Shown here piece by piece: positions 10,430 through 24,800 of a stretch of DNA of 64,000 bases. This DNA is from Chaunax sp. Z400. Lineage: Eukaryota; Chordata; Actinopteri; Lophiiformes; Chaunacidae. The position numbers were made by a program, and so were the translations under genes. The notes beneath the pieces are model-generated. The model made no database searches. It was not told where the DNA came from and saw only the letters and a list, made by a program, of their open reading frames with translations. Position 1 is the stretch's first letter. Every line of letters begins with the position of its first letter. Location of the stretch: positions 1,002,001-1,066,000 of the forward strand of contig CM075190.1 of NCBI GenBank assembly GCA_037577475.1. The letters run 5' to 3'.

Positions 10430-12738
10430 CTGATGTTCTTGGAGACCCCATAAAACCGTTGAAAGACCTTATCCCCGAGTCTCTACGACCTTCCGTTCAA
10501 AAGTTACCAACCCGGGTAGGGCCCCGATTGAGTTTTTATCCCCTTAACCCTAACCCTATCCCTAACCCTAACCCCTAACCCACACTTGTCCGCGAGTCTC
10601 TACGACCTTCCGTTCCCGAGATACAAAAATTCCAAAAATCACCAAAAATACATGTCATATCTCGGGAACCGTAAGTCGTAGAGACTCGGTTTACCCGCTG
10701 GCATTCTTGGAGACCCCATAAAACCGTTGAAAGAGCTTATCCCCGAGTCTCTACGACCTTCCGTTCCCGAGATACAGACATTCAAAATACGCCCCTACTG
10801 GACATGTCATATCTCGGGAAAGGAAGGTCGCACAGACTCGGGACAAAGACTGGTGTTCTCAGAGACCACATAAACCCCTAGACGGACGTTGGTCCCGAGT
10901 CTCTACGACCTTCCGTTTCCGAGATACACACATTCACTATAGGCGAACCAAACCCCATTCACTTCAATGGGAAAATAAACTTGAGTATAACTCGGGAACG
11001 GAAGGTCGTAGAGACTCGGGACCATGATCCGTCGGACATAATTCGTGGTCTCTGAACACGCCAGACTTCTCCCCGAGTCTCTACGACCTTCCGTTCCCGA
11101 GATACAAAAATTCCAAAAATCACCAAAAATACATGTCATATCTCGGGAACCGTAAGTCGTAGAGACTCGTTGTACCCGCTGGCATTCTTGGAGACCCCAT
11201 AAAACCATTGAAAGAGCTTATCCCCGAGTCTCTACGACCTTCCGTTCCCGAGATACAGACATTCAAAATACGCCCCTACTGGACATGTCATATCTCGGGA
11301 AAGGAAGGTCGCACAGACTCGGGACAAAGACTGGTGTTCTCAGAGACCACATAAACCCCTAGACGGACGTTGGTCCCGAGTCTCTACGACCTTCCGTTTC
11401 CGAGATTCACACATTCACTATAGGCGAACCAAACCCCATTCACTTCAATGGGAAAATAAACTTGAGTATAACTCGGGAACGGAAGGTCGTAGAGACTCGG
11501 GACCATGATCCGTCCGACATAATTCGTGGTCTCTGAACACGCCAGACTTCTCCACGAGTCTCTACGACCTTCCGTTCCCGAGATACAGACATTCAAAATA
11601 CGCCCCTACTGGACATGTCATATCTCGGGAAAGGAAGGTCGCACAGACTCGGGACAAAGACTGGTGTTCTCAGAGACCACATAAACCCCTAGACGGACGT
11701 TGGTCCCGAGTCTCTACGACCTTCCGTTTCCGAGATTCACACATTCACTATAGGCGAACCAAACCCCATTCACTTCAATGGGAAAATAAACTTGAGTATA
11801 ACTCGGGAACGGAAGGTCGTAGAGACTCGGGACCATGATCCGTCCGACATAATTCGTGGTCTCTGAACACGCCAGACTTCTCCACGAGTCTCTACGACCT
11901 TCTGTTCCCGAGATACAAAAATTCCAAAAATCACCAAAAATACATGTCATATCTCGGGAACCGTAAGTCGTAGAGACTCGGTTTACCTGCTGACGTTCTT
12001 GGAGACCCCATAAAACCGTTGAAAGAGCTTATCCCCGAGTCTCTACGACCTTCCGTTCAAAAGTTACCAACCCGGGTAGGGCCCCGATTGAGTTTTTATC
12101 CCCTTCACCCTAACCCTAACCCTAACCCTAACCCCTAACCCACACTTGTCCGCGAGTCTCTACGACCTTCCGTTCCCGAGATACAAAAATTCCAAAAATC
12201 ACCAAAAATACATGTCATATCTCGGGAACCGTAAGTCGTAGAGACTCGGTTTACCCGCTGGCATTCTTGGAGACCCCATAAAACCATTGAAAGAGCTTAT
12301 CCCCGAGTCTCTACGACCTTCCGTTCCCGAGATACAGACATTCAAAATACGCCCCTACTGGACATGTCATATCTCGGGAAAGGAAGGTCGCACAGACTCG
12401 GGACAAAGACTGGTGTTCTAAGAGACCACATAAACCCCTAGACGGACGTTGGTCCCGAGTCTCTACGACCTTCCGTTTCCGAGATACACACATTCACTAT
12501 AGGCGAACCAAACCCCATTCACTTCAATGGGAAAATAAACTTGAGTATAACTCGGGAACGGAAGGTCGTAGAGACTCGGGACCCTGATCCGTCGGACATA
12601 ATTCGTGGTCTCTGAACACGCCAGACTTCTCCCCGAGTCTCTACGACCTTCCGTTCCCGAGATACAAACATTCCAAAAATCACGAAAAATACATGTCATA
12701 TCTCGGGAACCGTAAGTCGTAGAGACTCGGTTTACCTG
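10430..12738 (+). repeat. 2309-bp tandem duplication, copy 2
   Basis: It carries every private marker of copy 1 at the same offset: CCCTATCCCTAA in T13 (10476), CCTTCACCCTAA in T14 (12036), GTTGTACCC near 11169, TTCTAAGAGACC near 12418 and ATCACGAAAAA near 12680. The end is set where the C spacer changes to CTGCCGGCATTC near 12736. Confidence 0.9.
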
Positions 12739-15700
12739 CCGGCATTCTTGGAGACCCCATAAAACCATTGAAAGAGCTTATCCCCGAGTCTCTACGACCT
12801 TCCGTTCCCGAGATACAGACATTCAAAATACGCCCCTACTGGACAAGTCATATCTCGGGAAAGGAAGGTCCCACAGACTCGGGACAAAGACTGGTGTTCT
12901 CAGAGACCACATAAACCCCTAGACGGACGTTGGTCCCGAGTCTCTACGACCTTCCGTTTCCGAGATACACACATTCACTATAGGCGAACCAAACCCCATT
13001 CACTTCAATGGGAAAATAAACTTGAGTATAACTCGGGAACGGAAGGTCGTAGAGACTCGGGACCATGATCCGTCCGACATAATTCGTGGTCTCTGAACAC
13101 GCCAGACTTCTCCACGAGTCTCTACGACCTTCCGTTCCCGAGATACAGACATTCAAAATACGCCCCTACTGGACATGTCATATCTCGGGAAAGGAAGGTC
13201 GCACAGACTCGGGACAAAGACTGGTGTTCTCAGAGACCACATAAACCCCTAGACAGACGTTGGGCCCGAGTCTCTACGACCTTCCGTTTCCGAGATACAC
13301 ACATTCACTACAGGCGAACCAAACCCCATTCACTTCAATGGGAAAATAAACTTGAGTATAACTCGGGAACGGAAGGTCGTAGAGACTCGGGACCATGATC
13401 CGTTGGACATAATTCGTGGTCTCTGAACACGCCAGACTTCTCCCCGAGTCTCTACGACCTTCCGTTCCCGAGATACAAAAATTCCAAAAATCACCAAAAA
13501 TACATGTCATATCTCGGGAACCGTAAATCGTAGAGACTCGGTTTACCTGCTGACGTTCTTGGAGACCCCATAAAACCATTGAAAGAGCTTATCCCCGAGT
13601 CTCTACGACCTTCCGTTCAAAAGTTACCAACCCGGGTAGGGCCCCCATTGAGTTTTTATCCCCTTAGCCCTAACCCTAACCCTAACCCTAACCCCTAACC
13701 CACACTTGTCCGCGAGTCTCTACGACCTTCCGTTCCCGAGATACAGACATTCAAAATACGCCCCTACTGGACATGTCATATCTCGGGAAAGGAAGGTCGC
13801 ACAGACTCGGGACAAAGACTAGTGTTCTCAGAGACCACATAAACCCCTAGACGGACGTTGGTCCCGAGTCTCTACGACCTTCCGTTTCCGAGATACACAC
13901 ATTCACTATAGGCGGACCAAACCCCATTCACTTCAATGGGAAAATAAACTTGAGTATAACTCGGGAACGGAAGGTCGTAGAGACTCGGGACCATGATCCG
14001 TCCGACATAATTCGTGGTCTCTGAACACGCCAGACTTCTCCACGAGTCTCTACGACCTTCCGTTCCCGAGATACAAAAATTCCAAAAATCACCAAAAATA
14101 CATGTCATATCTCGGGAACCGTAAGTCGTAGAGACTCGGTTTACCCGCTGGCATTCTTGGAGACCCCATAAAACCATTGAAAGAGCTTATCCCCGAGTCT
14201 CTACGACCTTCCGTTCCCGAGATACAGACATTCAAAATACGCCCCTACTGGACATGTCATATCTCGGGAAAGGAAGGTCGCACAGACTCGGGACAAAGAC
14301 TGGTGTTCTCAGAGACCACATAAACCTCTAGACGGACGTTGGTCCCGAGTCTCTACGACCTTCCGTTTCCGAGATACACACATTCACTATAGGCGAACCA
14401 AACCCCATTCACTTCAATGGGAAAATAAACTTGAGTATAACTCGGGAACGGAAGGTCGTAGAGACTCGGGACCATGATCCGTCCGACATAATTCGTGGTC
14501 TCTGAACACGCCAGACTTCTCCACGAGTCTCTACGACCTTCCGTTCCCGAGATACAGACATTCAAAATACGCCCCTACTGGACATGTCATATCTCGGGAA
14601 AGGAAGGTCGCACAGACTCGGGACAAAGACTGGTGTTCTCAGAGACCACATAAACCCCTAGACGGACGTTGGTCCCGAGTCTCTACGACCTTCCGTTTCC
14701 GAGATACACACATTCACTATAGGCGAACCAAACCCCATTCACTTCAATGGGAAAATAAACTTGAGTATAACTCGGGAACGGAAGGTCGTAGAGACTCGGG
14801 ACCATGATCCGTTGGACATAATTCGTGGTCTCTGAACACGCCAGACTTCTCCCCGAGTCTCTACGACCTTCCGTTCCCGAGATACAAAAATTCCAAAAAT
14901 CACCAAAAATACATGTCATATCTCGGGAACCGTAAATCGTAGAGACTCGGTTTACCTGCTGACGTTCTTGGAGACCCCATAAAACCATTGAAAGAGCTTA
15001 TCCCCGAGTCTCTACGACCTTCCGTTCAAAAGTTACCAACCCGGGTAGGGCCCCCATTGAGTTTTTATCCCCTTAGCCCTAACCCTAACCCTAACCCTAA
15101 CCCCTAACCCACACTTGTCCGCGAGTCTCTACGACCTTCCGTTCCCGAGATACAGACATTCAAAATACGCCCCTACTGGACATGTCATATCTCGGGAAAG
15201 GAAGGTCGCACAGACTCGGGACAAAGACTGGTGTTCTCAGAGACCACATAAACCCCTAGACGGACGTTGGTCCCGAGTCTCTACGACCTTCCGTTTCCGA
15301 GATACACACATTCACTATAGGCGGACCAAACCCCATTCACTTCAATGGGAAAATAAACTTGAGTATAACTCGGGAACGGAAGGTCGTAGAGACTCGGGAC
15401 CATGATCCGTCCGACATAATTCGTGGTCTCTGAACACGCCAGACTTCTCCACGAGTCTCTACGACCTTCCGTTCCCGAGATACAAAAATTCCAAAAATCA
15501 CCAAAAATACATGTCATATCTCGGGAACCGTAAGTCGTAGAGACTCGGTTTACCCGCTGGCATTCTTGGAGACCCCATAAAACCATTGAAAGAGCTTATC
15601 CCCGAGTCTCTACGACCTTCCGTTCCCGAGATACAGACATTCAAAATACGCCCCTACTGGACATGTCATATCTCGGGAAAGGAAGGTCGCACAGACTCGG

Positions 15701-17492
15701 GACAAAGACTGGTGTTCTCAGAGACCACATAAACCCCTAGACGGACGTTGGTCCCGAGTCTCTACGACCTTCCGTTTCCGAGATACACACATTCACTATA
15801 GGCGAACCAAACCCCATTCACTTCAATGGGAAAATAAACTTGAGTATAACTCGGGAACGGAAGGTCGTAGAGACTCGGGACCATGATCCGTCCGACATAA
15901 TTCGTGGTCTCTGAACACGCCAGACTTCTCCACGAGTCTCTACGACCTTCCGTTCCCGAGATACAGACATTCAAAATACGCCCCTACTGGACATGTCATA
16001 TCTCGGGAAAGGAAGGTCGCACAGACTCGGGACAAAGACTGGTGTTCTCAGAGACCACATAAACCCCTAGACAGACGTTGGGCCCGAGTCTCTACGACCT
16101 TCCGTTTCCGAGATACACACATTCACTATAGGCGAACCAAACCCCATTCACTTCAATGGGAAAATAAACTTGAGTATAACTCGGGAACGGAAGGTCGTAG
16201 AGACTCGGGACCATGATCCGTTGGACATCATTCGTGGTCTCTGAACACGCCAGACTTCTCCCCGAGTCTCTACGACCTTCCGTTCCCGAGATACAAAAAT
16301 TCCAAAAATCACCAAAAATACATGTCATATCTCGGGAACCGTAAATCGTAGAGACTCGGTTTACCTGCTGACGTTCTTGGAGACCCCATAAAACCGTTGA
16401 AAGAGCTTATCCCCGAGTCTCTACGACCTTCCGTTCAAAAGTTACCAACCCGGGTAGGGCCCCCATTGAGTTTTTATCCCCTTAACCCTAACCCTAACCC
16501 TAACCCTAACCCCTAACCCACACTTGTCCGCGAGTCTCTACGACCTTCCGTTCCCGAGATACAGACATTCAAAATACGCCCCTACTGGACATGTCATATC
16601 TCGGGAAAGGAAGGTCGCACAGACTCGGGACAAAGACTGGTGTTCTCAGAGACCACATAAACCCCTAGACGGACGTTGGTCCCGAGTCTCTACGACCTTC
16701 CGTTTCCGAGATACACACATTCACTATAGGCGAACCAAACCCCATTCACTTCAATGGGAAAATAAACTTGAGTATAACTCGGGAACGGAAGGTCGTAGAG
16801 ACTCGGGACCATGATCCGTCGGACATAATTCGTGGTCTCTGAACACGCCAGACTTCTCCCCGAGTCTCTACGACCTTCCGTTCCCGAGATACAAAAATTC
16901 CAAAAATCACCAAAAATACATGTCATATCTCGGGAACCGTAAGTCGTAGAGACTCGGTTTACCCGCTGGCATTCTTGGAGACCCCATAAAACCATTGAAA
17001 GAGCTTATCCCCGAGTCTCTACGACCTTCCGTTCCCGAGATACAGACATTCAAAATACGCCCCTACTGGACATGTCATATCTCGGGAAAGGAAGGTCGCA
17101 CAGACTCGGGACAAAGACTGGTGTTCTCAGAGACCACATAAACCCCTAGACGGACGTTGGTCCCGAGTCTCTACGACCTTCCGTTTCCGAGATACACACA
17201 TTCACTATAGGCGAACCAAACCCCATTCACTTCAATGGGAAAATAAACTTGAGTATAACTCGGGAACGGAAGGTCGTAGAGACTCGGGACCATGATCCGT
17301 TGGACATAATTCGTGGTCTCTGAACACGCCAGACTTCTCCCCGAGTCTCTACGACCTTCCGTTCCCGAGATACAAAAATTCCAAAAATCACCAAAAATAC
17401 ATGTCATATCTCGGGAACCGTAAATCGTAGAGACTCGGTTTACCTGCTGACGTTCTTGGAGACCCCATAAAACCGTTGAAAGAGCTTATCCC
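12739..17492 (+). repeat. 1409-bp HOR region (T-A-B-C-A-B-A-B-C)
   Basis: T15 (13596) and T16 (15005) open two 1409-bp units sharing CCTTAGCCCTAA in the telomeric run. A related third unit at T17 (16414) is cut to T-A-B-C-A-B-C. The units differ at a few sites, for example ACTAGTGTT near 13821 and ACCTCTAG near 14327 only in the first, and AGACAGACGTTGGGCC at 13.25 and 16.07 kb but not 14.66 kb. They are therefore separate copies with some exchange between them. Confidence 0.86.
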
Positions 17493-17939
17493 CGAGTCTC
17501 TACGACCTTCCGTTCAAAAGTTACCAACCCGGGTAGGGCCCCCATTGAGTTTTTATCCCCTTAACCCTAACCCTAACCCTAACCCTAACCCCTAACCCAC
17601 ACTTGTCCGCGAGTCTCTACGACCTTCCGTTCCCGAGATACAGACATTCAAAATACGCCCCTACTGGACATGTCATATCTCGGGAAAGGAAGGTCGCACA
17701 GACTCGGGACAAAGACTGGTGTTCTCAGAGACCACATAAACCCCTAGACGGACGTTGGTCCCGAGTCTCTACGACCTTCCGTTTCCGAGATACACACATT
17801 CACTATAGGCGGACCAAACCCCATTCACTTCAATGGGAAAATAAACTTGAGTATAACTCGGGAACGGAAGGTCGAAGAGACTCGGGACCATGATCCGTCG
17901 GACATAATTCGTGGTCTCTGAACACGCCAGACTTCTCCC
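17493..17939 (+). repeat. T18-A-B leading into the exact repeat
   Basis: A c-type T (17493-17609), an A, and a B with GGCGGACC and GTCGAAGAG. The GTCGAAGAG marker recurs at about 25.04, 51.86 and 57.14 kb, tying these places together as one duplicated segment. Confidence 0.87.
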
Positions 17940-19499
17940 CGAGTCTCTACGACCTTCCGTTCCCGAGATACAAAAATTCCAAAAATCACCAAAAATACAT
18001 GTCATATCTCGGGAACCGTAAGTCGTAGAGACTCGGTTTACCCGCTGGCATTCTTGGAGACCCCATAAAACCATTGAAAGAGCTTATCCCCGAGTCTCTA
18101 CGACCTTCCGTTCCCGAGATACAGACATTCAAAATACGCCCCTACTGGACATGTCATATCTCGGGAAAGGAAGGTCGCACAGACTCGGGACAAAGACTGG
18201 TGTTCTCAGAGACCACATAAACCTCTAGACGGACGTTGGTCCCGAGTCTCTACGACCTTCCGTTTCCGAGATACACACATTCACTATAGGCGAACCAAAC
18301 CCCATTCACTTCAATGGGAAAATAAACTTGAGTATAACTCGGGAACGGAAGGTCGTAGAGACTCGGGACCATGATCCGTCCGACATAATTCGTGGTCTCT
18401 GAACACGCCAGTTTTCTCCACGAGTCTCTACGACCTTCCGTTCCCGAGATACAGACATTCAAAATACGCCCCTACTGGACATGTCATATCTCGGGAAAGG
18501 AAGGTCGCACAGACTCGGGACAAAGACTGGTGTTCTCAGAGACCACATAAACCCCTAGACGGACGTTGGTCCCGAGTCTCTAGGACCTTCCGTTTCCGAG
18601 ATACACACATTCACTATAGGCGAACCAAACCCCATTCACTTCAATGGGAAAATAAACTTGAGTATAACTCGGGAACGGAAGGTCGTAGAGACTCGGGACC
18701 ATGATCCGTCGGACATAATTCGTGGTCTCTGAACACGCCAGACTTCTCCCCGAGTCTCTACGACCTTCCGTTCCCGAGATACAAAAATTCCAAAAATCAC
18801 CAAAAATACATGTCATATCTCGGGAACCGTAAGTCGTAGAGACTCGGTTTACCCGCTGGCATTCTTGGAGACCCCATAAAACCATTGAAAGAGCTTATCC
18901 CCGAGTCTCTACGACCTTCCGTTCCCGAGATACAGACATTCAAAATACGCCCCTACTGGACATGTCATATCTCGGGAAAGGAAGGTCGTACAGACTCGGG
19001 ACAAAGACTGGTGTTCTCAGAGACCACATAAACCCCTGGACGGACGTTGGTCCCGAGTCTCTACGACCTTCCGTTTCCGAGATTCACACATTCACTATAG
19101 GCGAACCAAACCCCATTCACTTCAATGGGAAAATAAACTTGAGTATAACTCGGGAACGGAAGGTCGTAGAGACTCGGGACCATGATCCGTCCGACATAAT
19201 TCGTGGTCTCTGAACACGCCAGACTTCTCCACGAGTCTCTACGACCTTCTGTTCCCGAGATACAAAAATTCCAAAAATCACCAAAAATACATGTCATATC
19301 TCGGGAACCGTAAGTCGTAGAGACTCGGTTTACCTGCTGACGTTCTTGGAGACCCCATAAAACCGTTGAAAGAGCTTATCCCCGAGTCTCTACGACCTTC
19401 CGTTCAAAAGTTACCAACCCGGGTAGGGCCCCGATTGAGTTTTTATCCCCTTAACCCTAACCCTAACCCTAACCCTAACCCCTAACCCACACTTGTCCG
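17940..19499 (+). repeat. 1560-bp tandem repeat, copy 1
   Basis: The string is C-A-B-A-B-C-A-B-C-T. Markers are ACCTCTAGAC (18221), CAGTTTTCTCC (about 18410), TCTAGGACC (about 18580), GGTCGTACAG (about 18985) and CCCCTGGACGG (about 19034). Compared by eye with 19500-21059 I found no difference. Confidence 0.93.
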
Positions 19500-21059
19500 C
19501 GAGTCTCTACGACCTTCCGTTCCCGAGATACAAAAATTCCAAAAATCACCAAAAATACATGTCATATCTCGGGAACCGTAAGTCGTAGAGACTCGGTTTA
19601 CCCGCTGGCATTCTTGGAGACCCCATAAAACCATTGAAAGAGCTTATCCCCGAGTCTCTACGACCTTCCGTTCCCGAGATACAGACATTCAAAATACGCC
19701 CCTACTGGACATGTCATATCTCGGGAAAGGAAGGTCGCACAGACTCGGGACAAAGACTGGTGTTCTCAGAGACCACATAAACCTCTAGACGGACGTTGGT
19801 CCCGAGTCTCTACGACCTTCCGTTTCCGAGATACACACATTCACTATAGGCGAACCAAACCCCATTCACTTCAATGGGAAAATAAACTTGAGTATAACTC
19901 GGGAACGGAAGGTCGTAGAGACTCGGGACCATGATCCGTCCGACATAATTCGTGGTCTCTGAACACGCCAGTTTTCTCCACGAGTCTCTACGACCTTCCG
20001 TTCCCGAGATACAGACATTCAAAATACGCCCCTACTGGACATGTCATATCTCGGGAAAGGAAGGTCGCACAGACTCGGGACAAAGACTGGTGTTCTCAGA
20101 GACCACATAAACCCCTAGACGGACGTTGGTCCCGAGTCTCTAGGACCTTCCGTTTCCGAGATACACACATTCACTATAGGCGAACCAAACCCCATTCACT
20201 TCAATGGGAAAATAAACTTGAGTATAACTCGGGAACGGAAGGTCGTAGAGACTCGGGACCATGATCCGTCGGACATAATTCGTGGTCTCTGAACACGCCA
20301 GACTTCTCCCCGAGTCTCTACGACCTTCCGTTCCCGAGATACAAAAATTCCAAAAATCACCAAAAATACATGTCATATCTCGGGAACCGTAAGTCGTAGA
20401 GACTCGGTTTACCCGCTGGCATTCTTGGAGACCCCATAAAACCATTGAAAGAGCTTATCCCCGAGTCTCTACGACCTTCCGTTCCCGAGATACAGACATT
20501 CAAAATACGCCCCTACTGGACATGTCATATCTCGGGAAAGGAAGGTCGTACAGACTCGGGACAAAGACTGGTGTTCTCAGAGACCACATAAACCCCTGGA
20601 CGGACGTTGGTCCCGAGTCTCTACGACCTTCCGTTTCCGAGATTCACACATTCACTATAGGCGAACCAAACCCCATTCACTTCAATGGGAAAATAAACTT
20701 GAGTATAACTCGGGAACGGAAGGTCGTAGAGACTCGGGACCATGATCCGTCCGACATAATTCGTGGTCTCTGAACACGCCAGACTTCTCCACGAGTCTCT
20801 ACGACCTTCTGTTCCCGAGATACAAAAATTCCAAAAATCACCAAAAATACATGTCATATCTCGGGAACCGTAAGTCGTAGAGACTCGGTTTACCTGCTGA
20901 CGTTCTTGGAGACCCCATAAAACCGTTGAAAGAGCTTATCCCCGAGTCTCTACGACCTTCCGTTCAAAAGTTACCAACCCGGGTAGGGCCCCGATTGAGT
21001 TTTTATCCCCTTAACCCTAACCCTAACCCTAACCCTAACCCCTAACCCACACTTGTCCG
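19500..21059 (+). repeat. 1560-bp tandem repeat, copy 2
   Basis: This appears base-for-base the same as the preceding 1560 bp, including all five private markers. It contains the end-to-end transition T19 to T20 (19383 to 20943). Confidence 0.93.
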
Positions 21060-21830
21060 CGAGTCTCTACGACCTTCCGTTCCCGAGATACAAAAATTCC
21101 AAAAATCACCAAAAATACATGTCATATCTCGGGAACCGTAAGTCGTAGAGACTCGGTTTACCCGCTGGCATTCTTGGAGACCCCATAAAACCATTGAAAG
21201 AGCTTATCCCCGAGTCTCTACGACCTTCCGTTCCCGAGATACAGACATTCAAAATACGCCCCTACTGGACATGTCATATCTCGGGAAAGGAAGGTCGCAC
21301 AGACTCGGGACAAAGACTGGTGTTCTCAGAGACCACATAAACCTCTAGACGGACGTTGGTCCCGAGTCTCTACGACCTTCCGTTTCCGAGATACACACAT
21401 TCACTATAGGCGAACCAAACCCCATTCACTTCAATGGGAAAATAAACTTGAGTATAACTCGGGAACGGAAGGTCGTAGAGACTCGGGACCATGATCCGTC
21501 CGACATAATTCGTGGTCTCTGAACACGCCAGTTTTCTCCACGAGTCTCTACGACCTTCCGTTCCCGAGATACAGACATTCAAAATACGCCCCTACTGGAC
21601 ATGTCATATCTCGGGAAAGGAAGGTCGCACAGACTCGGGACAAAGACTGGTGTTCTCAGAGACCACATAAACCCCTAGACGGACGTTGGTCCCGAGTCTC
21701 TAGGACCTTCCGTTTCCGAGATACACACATTCACTATAGGCGAACCAAACCCCATTCACTTCAATGGGAAAATAAACTTGAGTATAACTCGGGAACGGAA
21801 GGTCGTAGAGACTCGGGACCATGATCCGTC
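21060..21830 (+). repeat. 1560-bp tandem repeat, partial copy 3
   Basis: It matches the start of copies 1 and 2 for 771 bp, including CAGTTTTCTCC and TCTAGGACC, then departs at 21831 where CCGTCGG becomes CCGTCCG inside a B spacer. Confidence 0.92.
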
Positions 21831-24800
21831 CGACATAATTCGTGGTCTCTGAACACGCCAGACTTCTCCACGAGTCTCTACGACCTTCCGTTCCCGAGAT
21901 ACAGACATTCAAAATACGCCCCTACTGGACATGTCATATCTCGGGAAAGGAAGGTCGCACAGACTCGGGACAAAGACTGGTGTTCTCAGAGACCACATAA
22001 ACCCCTAGACGGACGTTGGTCCCGAGTCTCTACGACCTTCCGTTTCCGAGATACACACATTCACTATAGGCGAACCAAACCCCATTCACTTCAATGGGAA
22101 AATAAACTTGAGTATAACTCGGGAACGGAAGGTCGTAGAAACTCGGGACCATGATCCGTCGGACATAATTCGTGGTCTCTGAACACGCCAGACTTCTCCC
22201 CGAGTCTCTACGACCTTCCGTTCCCGAGATACAAAAATTCCAAAAATCACCAAAAATACATGTCATATCTCGGGAACCGTAAGTCGTAGAGACTCGGTTT
22301 ACCCGCTGGCATTCTTGGAGACCCCATAAAACCATTGAAAGAGCTTATCCCCGAGTCTCTACGACCTTCCGTTCCCGAGATACAGACATTCAAAATACGC
22401 CCCTACTGGACATGTCATATCTCGGGAAAGGAAGGTCGCACAGACTCGGGACAAAGACTGGTGTTCTCAGAGACCACATAAACCCCTAGACGGACGTTGG
22501 TCCCGAGTCTCTACGACCTTCCGTTTCCGAGATTCACACATTCACTATAGGCGAACCAAACCCCATTCACTTCAATGGGAAAATAAACTTGAGTATAACT
22601 CGGGAACGGAAGGTCGTAGAGACTCGGGACCATGATCCGTCCGACATAATTCGTGGTCTCTGAACACGCCAGACTTCTCCACGAGTCTCTACGACCTTCT
22701 GTTCCCGAGATACAAAAATTCCAAAAATCACCAAAAATACATGTCATATCTCGGGAACCGTAAGTCGTAGAGACTCGGTTTACCTGCTGACGTTCTTGGA
22801 GACCCCATAAAACCGTTGAAAGAGCTTATCCCCGAGTCTCTACGACCTTCCGTTCAAAAGTTACCAACCCGGGTAGGGCCCCGATTGAGTTTTTATCCCC
22901 TTAACCCTAACCCTAACCCTAACCCTAACCCCTAACCCACACTTGTCCGCGAGTCTCTACGACCTTCCGTTCCCGAGATACAAAAATTCCAAAAATCACC
23001 AAAAATACATGTCATATCTCGGGAACCGTAAGTCGTAGAGACTCGGTTTACCCGCTGGCATTCTTGGAGACCCCATAAAACCATTGAAAGAGCTTATCCC
23101 CGAGTCTCTACGACCTTCCGTTCCCGAGATACAGACATTCAAAATACGCCCCTACTGGACATGTCATATCTCGGGAAAGGAAGGTCGCACAGACTCGGGA
23201 CAAAGACTGGTGTTCTCAGAGACCACATAAACCTCTAGACGGACGTTGGTCCCGAGTCTCTACGACCTTCCGTTTCCGAGATACACACATTCACTATAGG
23301 CGAACCAAACCCCATTCACTTCAATGGGAAAATAAACTTGAGTATAACTCGGGAACGGAAGGTCGTAGAGACTCGGGACCATGATCCGTCCGACATAATT
23401 CGTGGTCTCTGAACACGCCAGACTTCTCCACGAGTCTCTACGACCTTCCGTTCCCGAGATACAAAAATTCCAAAAATCACCAAAAATACATGTCATATCT
23501 CGGGAACCGTAAATCGTAGAGACTCGGTTTACCTGCTGACGTTCTTGGAGACCCCATAAAACCATTGAAAGAGCTTATCCCCGAGTCTCTACGACCTTCC
23601 GTTCAAAAGTTACCAACCCGGGTAGGGCCCCCATTGAGTTTTTATCCCCTTAACCCTAACCCTAACCCTAACCCTAACCCCTAACCCACACTTGTCCGCG
23701 AGTCTCTACGACCTTCCGTTCCCGAGATACAGACATTCAAAATACGCCCCTACTGGACATGTCATATCTCGGGAAAGGAAGGTCGCACAGACTCGGGACA
23801 AAGACTGGTGTTCTCAGAGACCACATAAACCCCTAGACGGACGTTGGTCCCGAGTCTCTACGACCTTCCGTTTCCGAGATACACACATTCACTATAGGCG
23901 AACCAAACCCCATTCACTTCAATGGGAAAATAAACTTGAGTATAACTCGGGAACGGAAGGTCGTAGAGACTCGGGACCATGATCCGTCGGACATAATTCG
24001 TGGTCTCTGAACACGCCAGACTTCTCCCCGAGTCTCTACGACCTTCCGTTCCCGAGATACAAAAATTCCAAAAATCACCAAAAATACATGTCATATCTCG
24101 GGAACCGTAAGTCGTAGAGACTCGGTTTACCCGCTGGCATTCTTGGAGACCCCATAAAACCATTGAAAGAGCTTATCCCCGAGTCTCTACGACCTTCCGT
24201 TCCCGAGATACAGACATTCAAAATACGCCCCTACTGGACATGTCATATCTCGGGAAAGGAAGGTCGCACAGACTCGGGACAAAGACTGGTGTTCTCAGAG
24301 ACCACATAAACCCCTAGACGGACGTTGGTCCCGAGTCTCTACGACCTTCCGTTTCCGAGATACACACATTCACTATAGGCGAACCAAACCCCATTCACTT
24401 CAATGGGAAAATAAACTTGAGTATAACTCGGGAACGGAAGGTCGTAGAGACTCGGGACCATGATCCGTTGGACATAATTCGTGGTCTCTGAACACGCCAG
24501 ACTTCTCCCCGAGTCTCTACGACCTTCCGTTCCCGAGATACAAAAATTCCAAAAATCACCAAAAATACATGTCATATCTCGGGAACCGTAAATCGTAGAG
24601 ACTCGGTTTACCTGCTGACGTTCTTGGAGACCCCATAAAACCGTTGAAAGAGCTTATCCCCGAGTCTCTACGACCTTCCGTTCAAAAGTTACCAACCCGG
24701 GTAGGGCCCCCATTGAGTTTTTATCCCCTTAACCCTAACCCTAACCCTAACCCTAACCCCTAACCCACACTTGTCCGCGAGTCTCTACGACCTTCCGTTC

